From CAKZSB01 sp964573105 (GTDB lineage Bacteria > Pseudomonadota > Gammaproteobacteria > Granulosicoccales > Granulosicoccaceae): 64,000 bases of DNA. Location: positions 1-64,000 of the forward strand of contig CAZNIS010000007.1 in NCBI GenBank assembly GCA_964573105.1, read 5' to 3'. The position numbers were made by a program, and so were the translations under genes. The notes beneath the pieces were generated by a model. It worked only from the letters and a program-made list of their open reading frames with translations. It was not told the origin of the DNA and searched no databases. Below, piece after piece: positions 9,141 through 17,203 of this stretch (position 1 is its first letter; every line of letters begins with the position of its first letter).

Positions 9141-10841
9141 ATGAAAAGAAATCTCATACTCGCCACGGCTGTTGCCGCAGGCCTCTGTGCCGGTGGCGCA
9201 CAGGCCGAGCGCGGCAGCGATGGCCAGCTCAATATCATCTACTGGCAGGCCGCCTCTATCCTGAATCCGTATCTGTCCAGCGGTACCAAGGATATTGAAT
9301 CGGCATCCATGGTGATCGAGCCGCTGGCGCGCTACAACGAAACCGGTGAAATGGTGCCACTGCTGGTAGATGAAATCCCCACCGTAGACAACGGCGGCGT
9401 ATCAGAAGATCTTAAAACCATCACCTGGAAACTGTCTGACGGCATTACCTGGTCTGACGGCTCACCATTGACTGCGGCAGACGTTGCCTTCACCGCTGAG
9501 TACTGTCTGCACCCGGAAGGTGGTTGCCAGCAATCGTCCAACTTCACTGACGTTGAAAGCGTTGAAGCGGTTGACGATCAAACCGTAAAGATTACTTTCG
9601 GCGTTGCCAAACCCTTTCCGTATGGTCCGTTTGTCGGTTCGCAGGTGCCAATTCTGCAAAAGGCACAGTTTGAAAACTGCATGGGTGCCAAGGCACCGGA
9701 GTGTACCGATGCGAACTTCGGCCCGATCGGCACTGGCCCGTTTACGGTCACGGATTTCAAAGCCAATGACGTCATCAGCCTGGCTGCAAACGACAAGTAT
9801 CGTGATCCGGCCAAGCCTGCATTTGCAAACGTCATCTTCAAAGGGGGTGGTGACGCTGCATCTGCCGCTCGATCGGTATTGGAAACTGGCGAATTCGACT
9901 ATGCCTGGAACCTGCAAATCGAGCCCGAAGTACTCGCGCAGATGGCACAGGCTGGCAAAGGCACGGTGGTATCTGCCTTCGGTACCTCGGTAGAGCGATT
10001 GATGGTCAATATGACCAACCCCGACCCGGCGCTGGGCGATAAGCGTGCGACTGTTGAAGGTGGCGCTCACCCGTTCCTGACCGATTCTGCCGTTCGTCAG
10101 GCACTGTCACTCGCAATTGATCGCCAGACCCTGGTAGACGTGGGTTACGGTGATGCCGGTCAGGTGACTTGTAACGTACTGCCGGCACCGGCGGCCTATG
10201 CGTCAACTGCTAACGATTCGTGCAAGACTCAGGACATTGAAGCGGCAAAGAAACTGCTTGACGATGCCGGCTGGGCGCCGGGTTCTGACGGAGTGCGTGA
10301 AAAGGATGGCGTTCGTTTGTCAATCCTCTATCAAACGTCCACCAACTCGGTGCGCCAGGCAACCCAGGCGATCATCAAACAGTGGTGGGCTGAAATCGGG
10401 GTAGAAACTGAGTTGCGCAACATCGATGCAGCAGTATTCTTCGGCGGTGATCAATCCAGCCCGGATACGTTCCAGAAGTTCTTTGCCGATATCGAAATGT
10501 ACACCAACAACTTCGACGGCACTGACCCTGAAAAGTATATGGCAAACTGGATCTGTGATGAAATCCCAAGTCCTGCCAACCAGTGGCTCGGCAGCAACAT
10601 GCCGCGTTACTGCAACGCCGACTACGATGCACTGGTCGCCGAGATGGGCAAAACGGCCAAGCTTGAAGATCGTGCAGCGCTTGCCAAGAAGATGAATGAC
10701 ATGCTGATTCAGGAAGGAGCGATGATTCCGCTGATTCACCGTGGCGGTGTGGCTGCCCATGCCAATACACTGCAGGGCGTGTTGATGAACGAGTGGGATT
10801 CCGAGTTGTGGAATATCGCTGACTGGAAGCGCGCCGAGTAA
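9141..10841 (+). CDS. Peptide ABC transporter substrate-binding protein
   Basis: A family 5 extracellular solute-binding protein (DppA/OppA type) of 566 residues. The N-terminus has a Sec signal peptide: MKRNLILATAVAAGLCAGGA-QAE, with likely cleavage after QAE or AQA. Typical features follow: LNIIYWQAASILNPYLSSGTKD, EPLARYNETGEMVPLL and TWKLSDGITWSDGSPLTAADVAFT. GAGG sits nine bases before ATG 9141; the longer upstream frame overlaps oppF out of frame and is spurious. Several Cys pairs may form periplasmic disulphides. Unlike the textbook order, the gene lies between the ATPase and permease genes. Confidence 0.93.
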   Translation: MKRNLILATAVAAGLCAGGAQAERGSDGQLNIIYWQAASILNPYLSSGTKDIESASMVIEPLARYNETGEMVPLLVDEIPTVDNGGVSEDLKTITWKLSDGITWSDGSPLTAADVAFTAEYCLHPEGGCQQSSNFTDVESVEAVDDQTVKITFGVAKPFPYGPFVGSQVPILQKAQFENCMGAKAPECTDANFGPIGTGPFTVTDFKANDVISLAANDKYRDPAKPAFANVIFKGGGDAASAARSVLETGEFDYAWNLQIEPEVLAQMAQAGKGTVVSAFGTSVERLMVNMTNPDPALGDKRATVEGGAHPFLTDSAVRQALSLAIDRQTLVDVGYGDAGQVTCNVLPAPAAYASTANDSCKTQDIEAAKKLLDDAGWAPGSDGVREKDGVRLSILYQTSTNSVRQATQAIIKQWWAEIGVETELRNIDAAVFFGGDQSSPDTFQKFFADIEMYTNNFDGTDPEKYMANWICDEIPSPANQWLGSNMPRYCNADYDALVAEMGKTAKLEDRAALAKKMNDMLIQEGAMIPLIHRGGVAAHANTLQGVLMNEWDSELWNIADWKRAE

Positions 10842-10854
10842 CAGGGCGCGATGC

Positions 10855-10880
10855 GCACCCCGGCTGAAGGGCCGGGGTGC
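10855..10880 (+). terminator. Hairpin between binding-protein and permease genes
   Basis: GCACCCCGGC (10855-10864) and GCCGGGGTGC (10871-10880) form a perfect 10-bp stem with a 6-base loop, followed by GTTTGCTCTT. Lying within the operon, it may partly terminate or protect the 3' end of the upstream mRNA, raising binding protein over permease, a common arrangement in ABC importers. Confidence 0.6.
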
Positions 10881-10898
10881 GTTTGCTCTTGAATCACT

Positions 10899-11909
10899 AT
10901 GCTTCACTACACCCTGCGCCGATTGCTGTTCGCCATACCTACGCTTCTGGTGATCAGTTTTCTGATTTTCGCCATTCTCGACCTGGCGCCCAATGATCCG
11001 ACCGGCAATCTGCCGATGACCATCACGCCGGAAGTGCGAGAGAAAATTCGCATTTCGCTTGGCCTGGGTGAACCCTTCCCGATTCGTTACATGAAGTGGC
11101 TGCAACAGTTTTTTGTCAACGAGCCACTGAACATTATTGAACAGACTTTTGGCGTGACGATTGGCGATAGCGAAAATCGCCTGCGCGTGACGTCCTGGGC
11201 GACGCGCAGCCCGGTGGTGGATCTGATTGTCGAGCGTACACCGCAAACGCTGTGGGTTGTCGGTATGTCGACACTGCTTGGCATTTTGATCGCAGTGCCG
11301 ATTGGCGTGATTTCCGCCTACCGCCAGTACTCAATCTTTGATCAGATTGGTACCTTTATTTCAATGATTGGTTTTTCAGTGCCTACTTTTTTTACCGGCC
11401 TGGTGCTGATTGTGATCTTCAGCGTAACACTGGGCTGGCTGCCATCGATCTACGATACGACGCACCGCGTCACCGATCTGCCGAGCTTCTGGTTTCAGGT
11501 CAAACAGATGTTGATGCCAGTGATGGTTCTGGCGTTGTTTAATGCAGCGCAGCTGTCTCGTTTCATGCGTGCAGCGATGCTGGATAATTTATCGCAGGAT
11601 TATGTGCGCACGGCTCGCGCCAAGGGTATGAAAGAGAGTCGCGTCTTGTTGCACGTGCTGCGAAATTCACTGATACCTGTAGTCACTGTGATCGCACTGG
11701 GCATACCGCAAATATTTGGCGGCGCGATTATCACCGAACAGATTTTTCGTGTGAACGGACTCGGCCAGTTGTTGATCGTAGGCATTCAGGGGGCGGACAT
11801 TCCGCTGGTGCAGACACTGACATTCATCTTTGCTGTGCTGATTGTGCTGTTCAATCTGATCGCCGACATCATCTACGGCATGCTCGATCCACGGATTCGT
11901 TATGAGTAG
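10899..11909 (+). CDS. Peptide ABC transporter permease (DppB/OppB type)
   Basis: A 336-residue inner-membrane permease. It starts with MLHYTLRRLLFAIPTLLVISFLIFAILDLAPNDP, the typical first transmembrane segment of DppB. The EAA-type loop is ARAKGMKESRVLLHVLRNSLIPVV, which contacts the ATPases. About six membrane spans are expected. The 8-bp overlap with the next permease gene supports coupled translation. It forms the pore with the downstream gene product. Confidence 0.94.
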   Translation: MLHYTLRRLLFAIPTLLVISFLIFAILDLAPNDPTGNLPMTITPEVREKIRISLGLGEPFPIRYMKWLQQFFVNEPLNIIEQTFGVTIGDSENRLRVTSWATRSPVVDLIVERTPQTLWVVGMSTLLGILIAVPIGVISAYRQYSIFDQIGTFISMIGFSVPTFFTGLVLIVIFSVTLGWLPSIYDTTHRVTDLPSFWFQVKQMLMPVMVLALFNAAQLSRFMRAAMLDNLSQDYVRTARAKGMKESRVLLHVLRNSLIPVVTVIALGIPQIFGGAIITEQIFRVNGLGQLLIVGIQGADIPLVQTLTFIFAVLIVLFNLIADIIYGMLDPRIRYE

Positions 11910-12825
11910 CGCGCCGGCCGATGTCGCTGTTAACGAGCAGATGCCGGTTCATCGATCGATGTGGCGAGACGTCTGGTTGCAGTTTCGCACGCACAAGGGC
12001 GCGTTGGTTGGTACCGGGGTGTTCCTGTCTATCGTGTTGCTGGTGCTGGTTGGGCCTTACTTCCACACCATCGATCCGCAGTACCTGAATATTCTGGATA
12101 AAAACCAGGGTCCATCCTGGAAACACCCAATGGGCACTGACAATCTCGGGCGCGATACCTTTGCGCAAGTTTTGGCAGGGGGCAGGGTGTCGCTTGCCGT
12201 TGGGGTGACAGCCATGTTGTTGTCACTGGTGGTGGGTACGCTGGTGGGTGTGCTGGCTGGATTTTTTAAACGCCTTGACGGGCCGCTGATGCGCTTGACT
12301 GATCTTTTTCTTGCGCTGCCGCTGTTGCCGTTGCTGCTGGTTATCATCATGTTGTTTCGCGACACGCTGCGAACCATGTTTGGCCCCGAGACCGGTATCT
12401 TTTTGCTGATTGTATTCGTGATCGGAATCACCAGCTGGATGCAGACTGCACGTATTGTGCGAGGTGATGTACTGGCATTGAAGGAGCGGGAATTTGTAAT
12501 TGCTGCACAGAGTATCGGCACGCCAGCCCGTCGAATCATCACGCGCCATATTTTTCCGAACGTACTGAGCCCGATCATGGTGTCGGCAACACTGGGTATT
12601 GCCAACGCGATCATCACTGAATCGGCATTGAGTTTTCTGGGCCTGGGCTTTCCATCGGATTTTCCAACCTGGGGTCGTTTGCTCTACGACGGTGCGAACT
12701 TCATGACGTTGACACCGGCGCGAGTGATCTGGCCGGGGCTTGCGATTTCGCTAACCGTGCTGAGTGTTAACTACATGGGCGATGGCTTGCGCGATGCGCT
12801 TGACCCACGAATACGAGGACGATAA
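11902..12825 (+). CDS. Peptide ABC transporter permease (DppC/OppC type)
   Basis: A 307-residue permease. The N-terminus has the OppC-like segment MWRDVWLQFRTHKGALVG before the first span, then the periplasmic HPMGTDNLGRDTFAQVLAGGRVSLAVG block typical of DppC. The EAA loop is AAQSIGTPARRIITRHIFPNVLSPI. It ends DGLRDALDPRIRGR, as is usual. Its start overlaps the dppB-type gene by eight bases. A small membrane-protein gene follows after only six bases and may belong to the same operon. Confidence 0.94.
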   Translation: MSSAPADVAVNEQMPVHRSMWRDVWLQFRTHKGALVGTGVFLSIVLLVLVGPYFHTIDPQYLNILDKNQGPSWKHPMGTDNLGRDTFAQVLAGGRVSLAVGVTAMLLSLVVGTLVGVLAGFFKRLDGPLMRLTDLFLALPLLPLLLVIIMLFRDTLRTMFGPETGIFLLIVFVIGITSWMQTARIVRGDVLALKEREFVIAAQSIGTPARRIITRHIFPNVLSPIMVSATLGIANAIITESALSFLGLGFPSDFPTWGRLLYDGANFMTLTPARVIWPGLAISLTVLSVNYMGDGLRDALDPRIRGR

Positions 12826-12831
12826 GCCCCA

Positions 12832-12911
12832 ATGAAATTATTTGGTTTTGCTATTGTCTCGTTGTTGATCGCGGCAGCTTTGTTTTTTCTGTTTCTCGGG
12901 TACAAGTCATC
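12832..12911 (+). CDS. Small membrane protein, truncated by the scaffold gap
   Basis: ATG 12832 lies six bases after the permease stop. The visible 26 residues, MKLFGFAIVSLLIAAALFFLFLGYKS, are one N-terminal membrane anchor or uncleaved signal. The rest is lost in the run of N. The close spacing suggests an operon with the ABC transporter, as an anchored enzyme or an accessory protein. Family cannot be assigned from the anchor alone. Confidence 0.5.
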
Positions 12912-13011
12912 NNNNNNNNNNNNNNNNNNNNNNNNNNNNNNNNNNNNNNNNNNNNNNNNNNNNNNNNNNNNNNNNNNNNNNNNNNNNNNNNNNNNNNNNN
13001 NNNNNNNNNNN
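12912..13011. other. Assembly gap (100 N)
   Basis: Exactly 100 N. This round number is the usual placeholder for a gap of unknown length, so the distance between flanking genes should not be trusted. Frames that read through the N are artefacts. Confidence 0.99.
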
Positions 13012-13137
13012 GCTGCGAGCTTCGGCGAAGCTATTGTAGCCGTGCGCCTGAGCCATTTGTTCCAACGCTTCGAATTTGTCTTTCCCGGACCATACGCCTG
13101 CGAAAATTCCCCTTTCGTGCACTTCGAATCTCTTCAC
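13012..13137 (-). CDS. Short hypothetical protein, truncated by the scaffold gap
   Basis: GTG 13137 begins KRFEVHERGIFAGVWSGKDK and continues FEALEQMAQAHGYNSFAEA before the N run. GGGAG sits about six bases upstream on the minus strand, an excellent ribosome-binding site, so this frame is real rather than the plus-strand one that covers the same bases. The composition suggests a small soluble protein. I do not recognise the family. The C-terminus is missing. Confidence 0.6.
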
Positions 13138-13140
13138 TGA

Positions 13141-13538
13141 TTTCTCCCACTACCGCTGGCTTGTCAAAAACCTATACCAAAACAAGGTTTGATGCTATCT
13201 GCCAAAATTGCCGGGTTGACTGTGTCATTAATTACAAGGGAATGCAATTCCCACTGATCATGCACTGGGTATTCGAGGATGCTAATTTGTTTTGGAGTGC
13301 ACAATTGTTAAACACTGTGAAACAAATGATACGTTTAGTAGATTTAAAACAGTGTGTACTCGGTACTGTTACTTAATTCGGTTGGGTGGTTACCCGACGT
13401 GTTTTGGGGTATTCACTCATCATTAATTCAATCGATAGTACTTATCAGGAATTGACAGCTCCAGGTGATCCAGCATAGAGCACCATTGAATATTACGTAT
13501 ACGCCATATCGTTACTGCCAGCGAATTTCAAACTTCTG
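13141..13538. other. AT-rich intergenic region, no gene recognised
   Basis: About 400 bp of lower GC than the neighbourhood. A 71-codon frame at 13161-13376 on the plus strand has no family resemblance and no ribosome-binding site. AACACTGT (13311-13318) and the later ACAGTGT could pair across a large loop. It probably holds the promoter of the short minus-strand gene that ends in the gap. Confidence 0.4.
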
Positions 13539-14576
13539 TCAGTAGCGCTCCATTTCCACTGCCGCGATATTCAATCGACCGAGTTGATCCTGTGACAGTG
13601 TCATGCCCCTGAGGACCAGGGCGGCGGCGCGGCGAGTGCGTCGTTCTTCCGAATCGTCTTCAGCGCGTTCAAGCAAGACCTCAATGGCTGCTGGCGTCGT
13701 GTAGGGGTAGTCCACAAATGCGTAGGCCGCTGAACGTCTGACCGCAGGATCACTGTCTGCAAGGCCTGTGATTAATATGTCGGTCGCGCTGTTGTCGACC
13801 GCCCATCTGCCCAGTGTCGATACGGCGCGTTGCCTGACCGTGCTTTCACTGTTCGAGGCGAGTTCTGTCGCGCGTTGCTGAACGGATTGTCGCTCGGCGC
13901 GCGTCGATGAACCGACTGTGGTCAGTGCGTTCATGGCACCGATCAGAATAGTTGGTTCGCCGTCTGTCTGCAGTTTATCAATCGCCAGTGCGCGTGCCCG
14001 TGTGCTGCGTGGTTGCAGGCGTCCGAGTACATCGAAGGCACTGGCTCTGGCGATGACATCAGCGTCGATCATTTTTTCAAGTGCCGCTATGACTGCAGGG
14101 CTATCGAAGTGGCCGAGCAGGGAGGCGAGCCTGCGCTTTCGCGCAGGGTCGTTTTCATTCTCGAATTCGGCCAGCAGGGCTTCAAGCAGTTTTGGATTGT
14201 CGCGCAGGCGTTTTAGTTCGCGGTTGAATTGCTCTTCGTTCCAGTTGTCGCCATCGATTGCAATTTCGTAGGCACGCAGGTCTTCTGTATCATTATCGTT
14301 GGTATTGTCAGTGGTTGATGGTGCGTTGCTGTTATCTGCCGTTGCAGGAACGGCAGTTGTTGCAACTGGTTCTCTGGCGACCGGCGCATCGATAACTGCA
14401 GGTGCTGGCGTCTGAGTTGGCTCGAACGGATTTAGCGCCGGCTCTTTCTGTGCGAGTGACGTTTCAGGCTGTAGAACAGGCCGCGTGTCGAACGCCGGTT
14501 GTTGCCCATTGAAGAACCAGAATATTCCGGCAAGCAATGCGGCGATACAACCGGCGATCGGCAGCGCGTTTCGCAT
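13539..14576 (-). CDS. Membrane-anchored HEAT-repeat protein
   Basis: A 345-residue protein. An N-terminal anchor (NALPIAGCIAALLAGIFWFF, residues 3-22) is followed by a Pro/Ala/Thr/Asn-rich linker to about residue 110. The C-terminal two thirds are HEAT-like alpha-helical repeats, seen as AVIAALEKMIDADVIARASAF, TRQRAVSTLGRWAVDNSAT and DPAVRRSAAYAFVDYP. Such repeats are protein-binding scaffolds, here probably in the periplasm. I chose ATG 14576 because it lies four bases after the stop of the upstream lipoprotein gene, which indicates translational coupling. The two proteins may act together at the cell envelope; the role is unknown. Confidence 0.8.
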   Translation of the reverse strand: MRNALPIAGCIAALLAGIFWFFNGQQPAFDTRPVLQPETSLAQKEPALNPFEPTQTPAPAVIDAPVAREPVATTAVPATADNSNAPSTTDNTNDNDTEDLRAYEIAIDGDNWNEEQFNRELKRLRDNPKLLEALLAEFENENDPARKRRLASLLGHFDSPAVIAALEKMIDADVIARASAFDVLGRLQPRSTRARALAIDKLQTDGEPTILIGAMNALTTVGSSTRAERQSVQQRATELASNSESTVRQRAVSTLGRWAVDNSATDILITGLADSDPAVRRSAAYAFVDYPYTTPAAIEVLLERAEDDSEERRTRRAAALVLRGMTLSQDQLGRLNIAAVEMERY

Positions 14577-14580
14577 CGGC

Positions 14581-15489
14581 TTAAGGCGCGAAGTCAGCAG
14601 GGTTATCGATAGAGAAGGGTGCAAGCTCTGTACTGCCTGAGGAGCGTGCCATCCTCCAGTTGCGATCGGTAGTGTCTTGATAGAATTGAACGTCGCCGAG
14701 ACAATCCAGCGAGCCTGCTATGGTGAATTCTTCATAGCCGGTTACTAATGATGTTTGGCCCTCGGATAGTGCGGCTTGGAGTGCATCCCATGTCTCGGGG
14801 CCGACGATACCGTCTACACCGATATTGTTTTCTCTTTGAAAGTCTCGCACTGCATCGGAGGTCATGGGGCCAAAATTTCCGTCAGAAAATGCATCGACTT
14901 CACCGTTCCCGAATCCGCTACAGAAAACTACTCGTTGAATGCCTCGTGCATATTGTGAGATTGGAAAGTTCCCATCCGCTGCCTGGATACGGCAGTTATC
15001 GTTCCAGGCAGGGGTGGATGAGTCTTCATCGGTGTTGGGGCCGCCGATGGCGGACGGTTGTATGTCGATACCGCAGCGCGATACCGTGTTGCCCTCGCCG
15101 GTTTCACCGCCTGTCTCACCACCGGTTGCACCGTCAGTGCCGCCGTCAGTGCTGTCGTTGGGATCAGTGAAGGCGTTGATTTCATCGCCATCGTTGGTGC
15201 CGTCACTGTCCGAGTCAGAAAGGGTCGGGTCGGTGCCCCAGATATCTACTTCGGCACCGTCGTCGAGTCCGTCGCCATCAGTGTCTGTCAGTGTTGGGCT
15301 GGTGCCGAGGTCTGCCTCTTGCGCATCGGTCAGGCCGTCGCCATCGGTATCGGTGGTTTCGCCACCGAGTAGCGGTTGCGTGTCTGTGGTGCCGCTGCCG
15401 CCACCGCAGGCAACGAGTGCCGTGGACAGCACGCAGGTGGCTAGGATCTGCCGCAGTTCGCGGCTGTTGGTGGTCGTATTGCGTTTCAT
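14581..15489 (-). CDS. Lipoprotein with calcium-type repeats and a peptidoglycan-binding domain
   Basis: A 302-residue lipoprotein. The signal ends in a lipobox, STALVACGGG. Residues about 45-115 hold thrombospondin type-3-like repeats (DTDGDGLTDAQEADLG, DTDGDGLDDGAEVDIWG, DSDSDGTNDGDEI), acidic loops expected to bind calcium. A Gly/Glu/Thr linker follows, then a peptidoglycan-binding domain 1 (FGPMTSDAVRDFQRENN ... VDGIVGPETWDAL). ATG 15489 is preferred over the in-frame ATG 15495 because the GAG upstream is nine bases away rather than three. It is followed at once by the HEAT-repeat gene. It probably tethers the outer membrane or a complex to the cell wall. Confidence 0.82.
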   Translation of the reverse strand: MKRNTTTNSRELRQILATCVLSTALVACGGGSGTTDTQPLLGGETTDTDGDGLTDAQEADLGTSPTLTDTDGDGLDDGAEVDIWGTDPTLSDSDSDGTNDGDEINAFTDPNDSTDGGTDGATGGETGGETGEGNTVSRCGIDIQPSAIGGPNTDEDSSTPAWNDNCRIQAADGNFPISQYARGIQRVVFCSGFGNGEVDAFSDGNFGPMTSDAVRDFQRENNIGVDGIVGPETWDALQAALSEGQTSLVTGYEEFTIAGSLDCLGDVQFYQDTTDRNWRMARSSGSTELAPFSIDNPADFAP

Positions 15490-15706
15490 GGGCATTTTCT
15501 CGCTGGCCGGGAAGTTAGTGCGGTGATGGTGGTGCCTTTGCTCAGCCTGGCGTTGACTACTGTACGCGTCGAACCTGAACGTCAGCGGAAGCAGCATGGT
15601 TGGTGTCATGCCGTTTACGGTTAGGGTAGTACGCTCGGTGCTGACGATGTACAAACATTGTTAATTCGTCAGCACCGGCGCTGGTGGCAGAATCGGCCGT
15701 TCTCGA

Positions 15707-17086
15707 TTACTGGCTCGACATCGCATCCAGCACGCGCGCCCAGCTTCTGATGCCTTTGTGGAAGGAGGTCAGGCTGTACTTTTCGTTGGGTGAGTGAATC
15801 TGGTCGTCGTCGAGTCCGAAGCCGATCATCAGGCTGTCCATGCCGAGAATGTCGCTGAAATGGCCGACTACCGGGATTGAACCGCCGCATCCTGTGTAGA
15901 CCGCCGGTACGCCCCATTCCTCACCCAGTGCCTGTCGCGCCTGTTCAAATACCGGATCTTCGATCGCCATGGAGGTTGCTGGCGAACCACCGTGAGGCTC
16001 GAATGTGACGCTGCAATCGGCTGGCAGGCCTTCGCGAATGTACTGCTGCAGACTGGCGCGGATTTTTTCCGGATCCTGGGTGCCGACCAGTCTGAAGCTG
16101 ACCTTTACGCTCGCTTTTGATGGCAGCACCGTCTTGAAGCCCTCGCCGGTGTAGCCACCGCTGATGCCGTTAAACTCGCAGGTGGGACGACTCCAGATCT
16201 GTTCCAGCGCGCTGTAGTTGACCTCGCCGGCCGGTTCACTGAGGCCAACGGCGCCAAGAAACTCCGTCGCGTCGAAGTTCAGCCCCTGCCACTGGGCCAA
16301 GATATCGGCCGGCAGCTCGGGTACACCGTCGTAAAAGCCGGGCAGGGTGACTCGGCCGGTGTCGTCGTGCAGGCCGGCCAGCAGTCGGGCGAGCACGCGA
16401 ATCGGATTCTGTGCCGGTCCACCATACATCCCGGAGTGCAGGTCTTTGTCGGGACCGGTGATGGTGATTTCCTCGCCGACCATGCCGCGCAGCAGGGTGC
16501 CGATCGCGGGTGTGGTCGCGTTCCACATCCCGGTGTCGCACACCAGTGCGATGGCGGCGCGCAATTCATCGGTGTTGCGTTCGAGAAACGGCACCAGTGA
16601 CGGCGAGCCGGATTCTTCCTCGCCCTCGAATAGAAACGTAATCTGTGCGGGCAACTCACCATGCACGGCCTGCCAGGCGCGGCAGGCCTCGACGAACGTC
16701 ATCAACTGCCCTTTGTCGTCCGCCGCCCCGCGTGCGCGGATGACTTTGCCATCGGGTGTGTCTTCGATGGCGGGCTCGAACGGCGGGCGATTCCACAGAT
16801 CTAGTGGGTCGACCGGTTGCACGTCGTAGTGGCCGTAGAAGAGAACCTTCGGCCCTTGCGTGCCGCCGTGGCCGACCACCATCGGCAAGCCTTCGGTCTC
16901 GCGCACGCTGGCATCGACGCCGATCTCGGTGAGGTTGTCGGTCAGCCACTGTGCGGCATCAAGGCAGGGCTGGCGGTAAGCCGGATCGGTGGAGATACTC
17001 TCGATGCGCAACAGCGCGTAAAGACGCTCAAGGGTATTGTCGAGGTCCTGATCGATCTGATTGAGCACGGCATCGAGGCGGGTCAT
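15707..17086 (-). CDS. M20 family dipeptidase
   Basis: A 459-residue zinc dipeptidase of the carnosinase-like branch. Motifs in order are LFYGHYDVQPVDPLDLW, RGAADDKGQLMTFVEA, LFEGEEESGSPSL and CDTGMWN; then the dimerisation region with DLHSGMYGGPAQNP; and finally GCGGSIPVV with MIGFGLDDDQIHSPNEKY near the end. These bind two zinc ions and cleave dipeptides in the cytosol. The length fits the family. A peptide importer about 3 kb away could supply substrate, but the genes are not in one operon. Confidence 0.92.
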   Translation of the reverse strand: MTRLDAVLNQIDQDLDNTLERLYALLRIESISTDPAYRQPCLDAAQWLTDNLTEIGVDASVRETEGLPMVVGHGGTQGPKVLFYGHYDVQPVDPLDLWNRPPFEPAIEDTPDGKVIRARGAADDKGQLMTFVEACRAWQAVHGELPAQITFLFEGEEESGSPSLVPFLERNTDELRAAIALVCDTGMWNATTPAIGTLLRGMVGEEITITGPDKDLHSGMYGGPAQNPIRVLARLLAGLHDDTGRVTLPGFYDGVPELPADILAQWQGLNFDATEFLGAVGLSEPAGEVNYSALEQIWSRPTCEFNGISGGYTGEGFKTVLPSKASVKVSFRLVGTQDPEKIRASLQQYIREGLPADCSVTFEPHGGSPATSMAIEDPVFEQARQALGEEWGVPAVYTGCGGSIPVVGHFSDILGMDSLMIGFGLDDDQIHSPNEKYSLTSFHKGIRSWARVLDAMSSQ

Positions 17087-17203
17087 TTGCGGGTTTCCGA
17101 TTTATTGGATTGCAAATGAGTTTAGCCTGAATCCTCACCCGGTGATGGTGGCGAGGCGTGCGGGCTCACTGGTTTGAAATGTCCGGTTGAAAAGCCGGCT
17201 GGA

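Noticed and set aside
12907..13137. Frame on the minus strand reading through the N run to a stop at 12907
   Set aside because: The gap length is unknown, so the frame left of the N is not reliable; only the part to the right of the gap is kept.
13161..13376. 71-codon plus-strand frame
   Set aside because: AT-rich intergenic DNA with no start signal or homologous look.
15120..15370. Repetitive GGTGATGG-like DNA that could suggest a repeat array
   Set aside because: It is the coding DNA of the acidic calcium-type repeats and an Asp/Gly/Thr linker, not CRISPR or tandem non-coding repeats.
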